Assembly (NCBI GenBank): GCA_004794785.1
Contig: SJOL01008491.1
Span: 611,751-675,750 of the forward strand
Length of the DNA: 64,000 nucleotides
Origin: Opisthorchis felineus
Lineage: Eukaryota > Platyhelminthes > Trematoda > Opisthorchiida > Opisthorchiidae
Direction: 5' to 3'
How positions within the stretch are numbered: the first letter of the stretch is position 1; the number at the start of each line of letters is the position of its first letter. Below, in pieces: positions 1-12,300 of the stretch. A program made the position numbers and the translations under genes. The notes under the pieces were generated by a model, which worked only from the letters and a program-made list of their open reading frames with translations, was not told the origin of the DNA and searched no databases.

Positions 1-166
1 CAATACGACTTCAAAAGTCATTCGAATTTGGTCATATTAAATAGAGTTGACCTTACGTCAAAAGAACTGACATCCGGGCTTAGAGGATTGATCAGCACTG
101 TTATATGACCGTATTAGAGCAGCAATGATTACAGAATAGTTGGTTAATCACCGTTATTAATTTTAG

Positions 167-324
167 GACTCTGCGGATGCGCGCAAAATGCAGTGTGTAT
201 CCCTCACCGACGAGCGGAATGTTTCTGCAAACCGGGTTACTATGGCGACGGACGTCACACCTGTCGAGCCATCACACCTTTGACAGACGGCTGCGCTAAT
301 TTGTGTGATAACGAAGCCATATGC
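167..324 (+). CDS. Stabilin-like gene, EGF exon (one full EGF repeat and the start of the next)
   Basis: The acceptor is TTTTAG ending at 166. After two nucleotides of a split codon the frame reads an EGF repeat with [13 protein letters not shown], then a second repeat begins with [12 protein letters not shown] placed the donor after that cysteine (GTGGAG at 325), which is a weak donor, because it joins in phase 0 to the next exon and gives a sensible EGF spacing. A stronger-looking donor GTAAAT at 364 is also in phase 0 but would insert 13 extra residues between two EGF cysteines. The 3' boundary is therefore uncertain. Confidence 0.65.
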
Positions 325-3300
325 GTGGAGCGACTGGAGCCAATATTCCACAAAAAGAAGCGGGTAAATGAGCTGAGGAATAACCTCGAAGAATACTTTT
401 TCCAGCTCTCTGATTATTTTCTTTGTTTGGTGACTTGTCCCTTTTCTCACACAGAAGTCACATCACTTCAGTCTTACTTGAGCTTCGGATCGGCGATTTC
501 TTAATTATATTAAGGAACACTTAGTCGCACATGAATGCATGGAATTGGGCATGTAAACAAAAATAAGTTGAGTTCATTATGGTTAGCAATGCATATCGTG
601 GATTGTCGGAGAGATTTTAGCAACCCTATAAGTAGCATGTTACGTCTATAGCATTTGTTGCGTTTTATAACGTTTCACAGTATCTATGTTAAGGAATTGT
701 AAGAGGGATGATTTCTTCTTGCAACTCTGTTAGCCTAACATCTATGACAAAGTTAACTTACAGTCCTGTTGGTAACATAGCGTTCACTTCTACGACAGGT
801 ACCTTTCTAACATGCTCCTTTCGTTTGGGCTCCATCAACTTTCTCTTTTGGTTCATATGGAATGAGTTCTGACAGTTTTGGTGGTAACAGTTAAGAGCAA
901 TCGGTCCTTAGGTTACTAGGAAAATTTTTGCTTCCTGTGAAGCAATAAGTAAGCCTTTTTCCATGATGTCCTACTGGGTATCGGAAAATCACCGGGTCAC
1001 ATCATCCACCACAACACACACCCATCTGAAGCAACCTTTTCCAACCGCATCCTACAATGGATGGCACAAAAAAGGTTTTATTCTTCCAGGGTTCATCGAA
1101 ACGGCAAATTCCACACATGGACAAGAACTATAGTTTTGAAACAGGAAGCAAAAATATCTCACCGGTTTACACCTTCCCAATTTTCAGGACTAAGAAAAGA
1201 CCTAAGGCAAAAGTAGTGCCCTCAAACAAGGAACACGTTTGCCGAACTATGAGGTATTTCTGTCACTGAGTGAGGGACTGTTGTGTACGCAACTCTGAGA
1301 CTCAGATGGCAGAAGATACCTGAGTTTGACATCTGACCACATCCACACGGTGACTATTATGCCAACTCTACGGATAGAATACATCTTCCGCTTCCCGAGA
1401 AATCACGGTTGTCGTTTGGTTCTACTGAAGCTGATAAGCTCTGTGTCCGTCGTAGTTTATCTGTTTCCAGAACCCAGAGATCAGCGACTGTCTAACTTGA
1501 TTAGTTAGCTTTTCGCTGTATTGATTACTTCCGTACACTGAAACAGCCTAGACACTTCGTTTTTGAAGGGTTGTTCTCATGTGTATTATTGACTCTGGAA
1601 ATGACCAACAGGTATCACAAAAGTAAATACCATAAGTTCAGCTTAAACTGACTAATACTTTGGTTTTGTATCTCAGGTGGAATCTATGGGTGAGTGGTAG
1701 GAGAACTGTTTTCTCAGTTCCGCACGTACAATTCATTGAAAATGATTATTCAAAAGAATGCCTGTAATCATTCCCTTCATGTTCAGTAATCCCCATCCGA
1801 TCTTGACTCCATGCTCATTGCAGAACTAGGCTTGTCAATCTGCACACCAATTGGGTTTTGACAGGGACTCAACTGAATTCAGCTAAATCTATTTCTCTGT
1901 GATAGTCCACTTCAACTGAATGTGCTGCCGACCATCATAAAAAGAGAGATTTAGCTGGATTCAGTTGAGTCTGCTGTCAAAGCCAAATTCATGTGCAAAT
2001 GAGAGTAGTCGATGAAATTTGTTCTATTTGAGTTCAAGTAGAACATAAAGTTGAGGGAAACTCGGGAACTGCGCCTACCTGATGAGTCCTACGAAGGGCG
2101 AAACCGGTCGTGGGCTGTCAAAGGGTTTTCAGCAAACGAATGAACACTGTATTTTGTCTAGACTTGTCTATCCTTCTTTGCGTTTTAGTTACCTGGCATA
2201 ATGTTCAGAATGACTACTCTTTACCTCTCACGTACTGAACATGCCTACAGTAGTTTTTTTATTCACAGACAGTATGTAACTTCATGGATTTTTCCCCCAT
2301 AACACATGTTGAACTGCCACTCCACATCCTGTAGGTGACTAGTCATTACTGTGTCTGTCGCGAGGGCTATGTCGGTGACGGATTTACATGTCACCCCAGC
2401 TGTACCGATCGTGATTGTCGACCATTTAGTCGATGCGTTCATAACGTCATCCAAAGTAAGTTGATGTTATTCGATTTCCTAGTTTGAAGTCTTTTCATTT
2501 TTTCTCTCACCGATTTGTTTGTATTATGATGTAACATTCTCAAAAAAAGCAACACTTTTTAACACATGAAGTGTCCATTGCAGCACCTTGTACAGTATAC
2601 TGTCTTGGTATACACCAGTAGCTGTAGTGCGAACTGGTTGTCGGTGTAACAATCACGTGAGCTGTCACTGGTCCGTCAGAAATATCTGTACCGTTGATGA
2701 GGGGATATACGCAAGCAGTGGTGAGCCGGAAACAAACAGTTAATCAAGCCTGGAGCCATTCACGACCCATGGGCAAGAGACTGTATAATAGAGGTTGGGA
2801 GCAGCAGATACCAAACAACGACATTCCAGTCGACTGAAGAGGCCCGTACAATCGTCCGAAGGGCACGAAACTTTCGAGGCCTGCATTCTGAATGTTATTC
2901 TGCACGTACCAACCAGTGGAAGAACGGTCAGACATTCATATCGTCTGCGTATTCACGTTGCCTAATGTTCGTACTCAGACCGTCGCGTGAACAACCAATA
3001 CGTCCAATTTCTCCCTCATCTCTGATCGCATTTTGCAGTAGTAGATGAGGTGTGAACTTGGCATACCCTTCCTGTGTGGCGTTTTATCAGGAGGATGGTG
3101 AAAATAGCCGGACAAAGTCGGAGGGGATATACTACTAAGGAAGAACTCATTTATTCATCTAGTTCAGTCCTACCGTTTGAGGTAGGCAATTAAGGCAGGT
3201 AACTGTGATAAGTGCTGCAGTTTAATCTGTATATGGGTATTGGCAAGTAAATTATGCCTTCAATTTGCTCGAAATGTGTCCCAGCATCTTCCAACTGATA

Positions 3301-6300
3301 TACACTGAGGATGTGTGGGGACCAAATCACGCCATCTTGCTCAGTTTTGCCCTATGACGGCTTGCGTATATGAATTCGCTGATTTTCCGTATCATTATAA
3401 TCGGTCGGGGATGACCCATCCACATCAGAGATTCGGAATCTGCCCTCAATTCACTACTCAACCACCTCGGTGCATCACTTCTTTTTTGAGCTGGTATAAT
3501 AAATGCGGATGTTCGCTTGGGATGACTTTTCATCAGAACACTAGCATCAGTTTTCAGCTTCCAGTACAACATCCACCTTGCAGAGATGACCGCATTCGAC
3601 CGACCTTGTCTCCGTGCGTTGTTGGAAAGCATAACTGGTGGATCATTACCATCTTACATGACAGTCTGGCCGACGGCATCCTGTTCAACGAAACCAAAAC
3701 TGCTCCTGATCATAAAAATTTTGGATAAGTGTCGTAAGGCCTAGAATGATCGATTTTACAGGTAAATGGGTTCATAAACATGGCGCCGAGGAGACATTAT
3801 TGGGCAGTAGGTATTCGGTTGTCCAAGATCACGAAAACCCGACACACTCGAAAACTAATCGAATCAGTTTCATGAGGCTTAGCTCATTGCTGATGAATTG
3901 AGCTGTGTAATTGGACAACATGCATAACCTTAACAATAGAAGACCACACTGGAGTGCGGCCAGTAAACCGTCTTCCAAAGGAGCCTAGGCTGGTCGATAT
4001 GTACTTCTCGTCTGGATAGGAGAGCCATGGCTAGCATGGCTTGTATGGATTAATAAGGCTGACCTGAGTAAATCAGTTTTGCGACCGCTGTTTAGTTCAG
4101 CAGTGAGGGGTAGGTGCTACTTTATCAAAGTTCATGATGATCATACCAAGTATTCCCAAGAACATAGGCTGTTATCAACAGTGTAACTGAGTAACTTGTC
4201 AGAACAAGTTTTCCAAGCTTGAATAACGACTGACTACCTGTACCGGTAGTCTCACCTGGCGCATCTTCTTCTGAGATGTTCTGTCTGAGTACCAAAAAGA
4301 CGACGAAGCCACTTTTCTGGGATAGACAATGAATTCATTTCCACAACTGGGGCATTCATCCACAGAAAGTCCAAAAACTTTTCTCCTCGATTTGTTCTAC
4401 TGACCTGGTTGTTGTGACTCTCCCCACTGCTGAATACAATTTCCTTAGAGGAACCTTCCGCATTCCAAAAATGACAAATATGAGGGTACAGAATCCAACA
4501 CTAATCAATGAGCAAACAACCCGATCATGTGAATGGAACAGGGCCATCTATGGTAGTGATTTGTCCAGTCGTGAACAAATACGACGTGTGTATTGACTGA
4601 CTGATCGATCGGCGAACCAATTCAAAAACGTGCATGATGTGAACCGTGTTTAGTCACAAGCTATGGAAACAATGAAAGTCAGCGTTTGTATGGGGTATCT
4701 TCTAACTCTAGCGCTGCCCGTATATCCAATTTCTAGTATTCGGAATTCAATTTCTGCCACCGCACATAGTGTTTGATCAACTGAACCGGAAGCTCAAAGT
4801 TGCGCACGCCAAACCAGGTGAAGGAGTTACGTCACAATCAGACCGATTGATCAGTCATCGTTTCAGAGAGGTTTGCTTAACAATCGGTTGTTTACCAAAC
4901 CTCTGCGAGTTACGTTACATTTGTTGTCGTTCTTATCTGGCGAGATGGTAAATGTTACCCTTGATTTGTCGTAAGACATGAAAAAACGTCACCTTTTCTA
5001 GCCACTGGCTTGATAATTTTAGAACGGTGCAATTCAGTCTTACTCATTTTATTTTCTCGTGGAAGGCTTGATTTCCTTAAAATGTTTTTACATGCTTTTC
5101 CCCGAGGAAGGCAACTATCCAAAAATCTGGTTAAATCTGACCGCACCGGTCGCATTAATAGCAAATGTTCCTGATTTCTTTGGTGTTAAAGGGTTCCGAC
5201 AGTAAAAAAATTTGGGACAGCAAAAAGTAGCCCTGTTAGTGGGTCCATTGTTATTCTAGTGAGCACTTTCAAGTCAGGTGAATGATGTCACTGCACACTC
5301 GGGGAAAAAGGCAACCGAAAGATATATGGGAACCATGAAATAAGTTAAAGGTCAAGACAGTCTTGACCTTCCATCGAACAATGTGTCCAGCACCAGAAGC
5401 TGTGTTGCTTAAAACATGTACTACGCATACCGAACCTTCGTTTGCCGAGGGAAGTGAGGTTTTCCGTGCCACGTTCAGTGGTGGAAGCAGAGAGGTGACC
5501 AACCATTGACCTGGCAGAGGGGTATGAAAAAAATTACGAAATGTCTGGAAGCTGTCAGTTCAACTCACCTTCCGGGGTGGAGACCGCCTGATCTCCACTG
5601 CGCCTGTTTGTAGACGCTGCAAGATATGGCTGCTAATCGGTGTCAGTGGCGTTCTTGTTGTCAGTTTCTATCCACATTACCTGAATGAGTCCCTGGAGGT
5701 GTAGGTACTTCGGAATGATTGTGGTAGGTTAGCACTAAGTTCCTTCCCCGTCCACTATTATTCTTTCCTTCAAAATAAAGTTGATACTTTAAAAGTAGTC
5801 TATCATATTCGGAACAATACTATTAATTCTTCATCATTATAAGCATAGAAATTACCATAATACCTTTCAATTTATCCTCAATGCCAATACGAAATGGACG
5901 GTAATCTCTACCCTCTCCAGTGAATAAGCCATGGCTACAAGTGCTTCGTCTTCACGAGATAAAACAGTTCTCTTTTGTCGTCAACTATCAAGCGGGATTC
6001 ACGAACGAAGCGAGGAACAAATACGAACATTTTGGTGAATACGTTTTAGCTGGAGAGAATCCTCTGTAGCAAGAGTGCACGACTGAAGGGTGAACTAAGT
6101 ATGTGACATATCTGGGGCAGTAGGCATCAAATGCTCTTAATGGGTCTCATTACTAATTCACTTATGGCCGGTGATTTTTCGACAGACAGTATGCGGATTG
6201 TTGTTCTAGTCAGTTCCGAATACTTTCACGAGTTAAAAACAGGATAGAGGTCAAATACTGTTCAACTGAGCAGGAAAATTCAACTCACGTGATGAACAAA

Positions 6301-9300
6301 CCGACAGAGTGATGACTGGAAGGTCTTCAATGAATGGTAAAGAAAAACTAACGACAGAGTAATCCAAGAACGGCAAAACTGGGCAAACAAAGAGTTTTCA
6401 GTAACCTTGTGAGTAGGACTTTTTGCCAAAAATGCTAAAGCTCGTTTTGTACATGCCATATGCATGAATTGGAACGTCGGAAATGGAGTAAATGGGCTGA
6501 AATACACATACTTATGTCGACATACTTCATGAGGACGAAACTTTAAGGCCCTCAATAACTACCTGAGACCCATGTGAGAAAGCGGAGTACGCTGTTGGCT
6601 CTGAAGCTACTGGAATATAACAGGATAACAATAAGAGAATTGTAATCGAATCCTGAAAATCTTAGCCATACGAAGCCAGTGGGACTGATTAGGTGCGCAC
6701 AGAAATGTAGGACGTGTGACCACTGGGTTAGTAGTTCTAGGCTGTTGACCTCAGGAACTCGTGAGGATCGATGGCTATTCGGATGAAACAATCTGAATGA
6801 GCATCAGAATGAGCTGGCATCTGAACAGATAAGAATTCAAAGCATCACACTGTGCGGGCACGTGATCCTGTAGCCAAATATCTAAGTGTTAAAACAAGGA
6901 CCACGCGCACATCCTGATCCCTATTGGGGATGTAAAACCTTGTCACATGACCGAACATTCCGGGATCGGACCATACCTTTCTATGTACGGATACTTGATA
7001 AATGAATAGAAATCTACCTAGTACTTCTATATAGCAACCTTTTAAAAGCATATCAGAATTAGGTCACACTCGAGGGGTGGTGGTAATTCGAGCGAGCATA
7101 CACGAAGTCATATGATTATAATATGAAAAGAATCCCCAAATCGGTACATCATTAGATATCGGAATGTTGTTTGACATTTCTACAATATTATAATGGGGCC
7201 AATGTCTTCGTCAAATTACTTTGTGTGAAGCTCTCCAGAGGGATTTGTACGTTTTTCCATATGGCTGTCTCTTTTAAGAGAGGGATGTAACTGCATTGAT
7301 GTTTCTAGTTTACTAAACTGTACTGAACGATCGATCGATAAATTTCTCGCTTATTTACTTTCCAGAAACAACCAAATGTGAATGTCTCGAGGGCACGATA
7401 GAATCCGTTGGTCGGTGTAACTTGGACATATATAGGAGTGTCCAGCACGAGAAAGATTTACCACAATTCCTGGTACATCATGACCATTGTTTGTCAAAAG
7501 CTACTCAGTTAGCTTTACGAGAGCTCACACCGTCTCGATATTTCTACGTGTTCGTGCCGGATGAGGTAAATTGACGGGCATCGGTTTCGTCGAGTTTGAC
7601 CTTAGATGTTTAAGTCTTGTTGAAGTCAAGGTTAGCAAAAATTACAGTGTCTGTCTTTTAGTTTGTTCATGAATGAATATCCATGAGTATGCATCAAACC
7701 ATACATAATGTTAACGATAGGACAGGGTCCTTCAACTGGATACGAACCCACCACTTCTCGATTACCGGAAGAGTGCTTCACTAACTGTGTTACCAGGGGC
7801 GTTGCCTCGTGTCGAACATGTGCATCTGGGTCTTGAATTGGTTTTGCCTCCCCTGTCAAGTGGATAAATAACTACGGTCATTCAGAGCCACCAGTGAGGT
7901 TGTACAATAGACCAGACGTTGATTTTGTCCGGATAACAAAATTTTGAATTGGCCTAGAAAAGATGACTATTTAGACAGTCTTGAGTGTGAAACCAGTCAA
8001 CCGTTTGCAATTCGTCAGTCCTTTGGAACATAAGTTTCTCCAATATGCTTTTGAAATTTTCAGTCTGTACGAGAATGCCTAACTAATACCTAAAGCTGCA
8101 CTCACTACTCGCTCTCGTTCTCAATGATCTCTTCTGAGCTTAGACATCTTCAGCCAGTATCCACCTGTGAACGACCAATAGTCTATTGTAAAGTGGTCCT
8201 TCAACTTCTCAACAAGGTGACACTGCGGCATCTTCAAACTACGCATAATGGCAACCCCATGTTTTCCGTATGGAGCAATTGAGCAGCAAGGTCATCATGG
8301 CTATTGAGTTCCAAAGATGGATCTCTTCCATAGAGTCCAACAAAGCTAATTACTGCACATGCTAACACTGGTTTGGAATCAGGGTTCCGCTAACTCCTTC
8401 AGACTAAGATCTGTTGTACCGTCAGCTAGGCTATAGCTCCCGACATCTGTTTTTTTTTACTTTTCACTTTGCGAGAAAACCTTCATCATCAAAAGGTAAG
8501 GTGACATGATAACATATGTTTTTTGATCACCTCAACGGGTTACGCAAGACGGCTCTGCTCGACCGTGTTGAGGCGTTTGGAGTCCAAACATAGCAACTAT
8601 GAAAGCACAACCACTTCTGTTCACTTAAACTTGGATGAGCTCATGATTTTCAGTAACTGCCTTCCGAATAACCTAATTCCAATGAGCGGATTCTTAGAAA
8701 AAGCACTACTTGTGAAAACATGTTTTATCCGTCTCCGATGATGTTCACTCTTAGGAATCGTCATTGTGTGAAGCCCATTGAGAAAGATAAATACTATCCG
8801 CTATGGATATGTAATTTCAAAGTGGGGTTTCCCCTCGTTAGAATGTTTATTTCATATTTGGCCCCAAGCCGACCGCATGTATACCACCTGTTTGGTACTA
8901 TGTGCAGGCGTCTAATGGATTAGCCTTCACTGGTCGGCAGCTCCTTTTCATGTGTTAGCCACTCACTCAAACTGTCGGCTACAAGATCATACAATCAATT
9001 AACCGGTTTGCAGAGACATATCGCCTCATGGCTTGCGAGTTGTTGACGAAAACCTTTCACTGTCTTCCACACAACTTACAGATGCTCCGGACCTGTCACA
9101 ACATAACCACTCATATTGTGGTACGCAAGACAGCATTGACGGAGAGTGAACTCAATGGCGCTACTTCGGAATCCCCAGTCTTACTGGTAACAGAAAACAA
9201 TACGGTTATAGAAATCTATCCTGAGGTAAGTCATTGATGAAGAAAAGTGAGGGACCTATGCCGGCTAGATGAACTATTACTCGAGCGTTTCCGTCAGGTT

Positions 9301-12300
9301 CGATCTAAGTATATCTGGTATCTGAGGTGGAACTTCTTCAAACGAACGAGTCCACCGCGACAGTCAAAATCAGTACTAGGTACCTTAAAAATGACAAGTC
9401 TGAAAGGCCTCATTATTCCTCTTCGAGCATCAACCCCACTCAGGCAATTCCTGGAACTATTCCTCGAACTATTGTAGACGTGAAACGTAAACTGCTGAAA
9501 CAAACCACACACCATTCACAGGGTAGCCATAGTATTTCTCAGATTAGGCTCTTTTTATCGAGAGGGGGGTTGATTGCTGTCCCTTATTGCAAAGAGGAAG
9601 TCACGTTCATAAAATTAAAACCTAATGATCATATCATATGACGATGCATCCTTCCTACCTTCGTTTGGTTGTTCAAGACTTCACGTCTGGCCAAACTCCA
9701 TAACGAAACACCTCACAGACACTTGGATTATAAGTAATCTCATTACCCAATTTGCACGAAAGTAGTCAAGCACACCTTTCAAATTTTCTTCGCTCATCCG
9801 TGAGGTCTATTCCAAATGTCACGCCATTGGATAATTGGGCTCAGGTCAAGGTTCGATAGCAGAAGAAGATATATCCAAACGGCACAAGCTTCATTCAAAG
9901 CAGCTTCAATGTACCGAAGCTGATAGAGGAAAAACATTTGATTTGTTAGAGGAAATCAAACGGCTTTCCCCCTCTCCTGATTTACCGAGATCCGTGTTTA
10001 TACATCGTAACCTGCATCAACAAAATCTTTTTTGGATGTATCTTCCACTGTAAAGCCAGTCGGTTCTAGCAGTCCAGAGCACGCTGAAACCTGTGCGCTC
10101 TGCCAGTGAATGGGACCTTGTTCATTCGTTGAATCACACTTAAATTCAGTGATTGCAACCTGAGAATGTTCTACGAAGATTTTGCTAATTCAAAGCAAAG
10201 CTAGATACACCACTATGCCTGAGGATAATCGTAATGATATATGCGTGCATCTGTTAGCACGTAGGACGCTAGTAAATTCGCCAAGTCATCGACGAACGAG
10301 ACTGTGTCAGCTATAACCAACGTACAGCAAGCACGCGGTTTTTACAGCTGAAGATGATGACGATGAAGATTATGTCGACACTGAGAAGCTTTTACAGGAT
10401 GATCGTTGATGGCACCAGTCGAAAGCGGTCGATTTGGACGGGTGTATGTTGTGTACTGCGTTAGAACCTGGATGTTGTCCATGAATTTTGAAAGTTTACT
10501 GGAAAGTTGATGTTTGCTATCCAGTTTTAGAGCTGACATTTTTTGGTTGACGACGATGTGTCAGATATGCTCCAATTATCGCAATCTGGACGATGGAGGC
10601 TCACTGCAGGGAAGTCTTTACAGGAATATGACAACATCAGCTGAAAGTGAACCCCGTATGGGAGTAGCGGCTGTAGATTGAGATGTCGTAAGTGGATTGA
10701 CTGCATGATCAGGCCTGCGAAGGGTTAAGAGAATGGCAGAATGACCCGCAAGTGAAAAATTTGAGCGTCCTGGTTGAGTATATTGTAGCGAAAACTAGCA
10801 GCACCCATATTTTCGATTTGCGTCATCGCGTCCTGTCGAGCAACGTTCAGTGATATGGAATTTAGATTGTTGTTAGATTAGCGGAATACAAGGTGATAGA
10901 TACACCTAAAGAGCATAGGACGGATAAAAACTTTCGAAATGGCTTCCAATATTTTCCAACTTTCACTCAATTTCCAATTAGATTGCTGGGATCCCCGTAA
11001 GAAGTATTGTTATTTTCAGGGGACCAGCGCCTAAACCGGGGTCGAAAAATGGGTGTTCATATCATTTTGTCGAGGGATAAACATTTTGGGCATCCCACGC
11101 GAACCATTGGTTCTGTGAGGATCATCTGGTAAGATCCGACTGCCTAATATGTGTTCTGTTTCCCAACAGTATGAGTAACTTCCAGTATTCATACAAGCAG
11201 CTAGCAAATAACTTATCCTGCTTATCAAACTGATTAGGGGCTCATCAAATGGACGTTGCAGAGTAGGCCACGTGACACTTCGGTTAAGTGTTCGTATCAG
11301 TTTTGTGTCGTCCGTAACCACAGCGAATGTGGTGCACAATCAATTAAGCAATGGATTCGAATTTGCCGAAGGTATCAAAGAGGAATGAATGAATTGCGAG
11401 TGCCTGCTTCATGTTGAAACTTTTAGACCACTTTAAAGGTCCCGTTGTCTAAGAGTTAATGCTATTTGAACAACAGTAAATGCATTTGTCCTTGTCTTTG
11501 TAAATGCATTTGTCTCGCAAAATAGATTAGCTCCTTCTGGAAGGCGTCATTCTGAGATGACAAGATGCCGGAACCTGCTTTCATTTCAGTTTCAGTTGAA
11601 GTTCTCGGACTCATTTGTACAGCATTACCGTTAGTGCAACATCAGTATAAACCGAACTAGTTGTTCCATGGACATGATAGCAGTTTACATGCAGTTTCCA
11701 TTCACCAATTACTCATTCCGATTCAGTACTCGGTCAAGGGAACCGTTTATGGTATATTATCCCTTGCATTTGTGTTACAGAACGGCACTTGGGTCATCGA
11801 TGGTCATTTAGCACAAACACCTCCTGTCCGATTCGTAAATGGAGAAATGTACGCTATCTCCGCTCCTCTAAAACTTACTCCAGTAAGTTGTCAATTTGTG
11901 AAACTTCGAGCACTACAGCACCCAAACTGTTTCAGGTTATACGATGGTTCCTTTAAACCTTTGCACAGTTTTCCTGCTTGAAGACGTGTAATTGAGTACA
12001 CATTGGGTACATTTGTACCAACATGCACTCCGAGTCCCAATTTTCTACTGGATTGTTCATAGAAACTTGACTCTATTGAGACCGTTGTTAAAAAATGCCA
12101 CCACACAACTAGATGTCAACTGCACCTGGTGGGAACATGGGGTGTTACACATGATTCTCTTAGAAAATCAAGCTTTAGAAATAAAACAAACGACGTGATT
12201 ACACAGATTTTGGGGCAGAATTGGTCGTCAGAGTGAGGCCGCTGATCGAACATTTACTGAACAAAAAATATCTTTGTCTTACTGATAAATGGACCGTCAT

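Larger units (their letters stand above)
325..2334 (+). other. Intron of the stabilin-like gene
   Basis: No coding exon is recognised here. The 3' half carries an inverted pair of hammerhead-repeat units and one intact hammerhead (1852-2140). ORFs of 60-103 codons have no recognisable motif. Confidence 0.5.

Noticed and set aside
3315..3728. 137-codon plus-strand ORF
   Set aside because: No motif, an overlapping 101-codon ORF on the other strand, intronic position and no splice support; length is compatible with chance in 64 kb.
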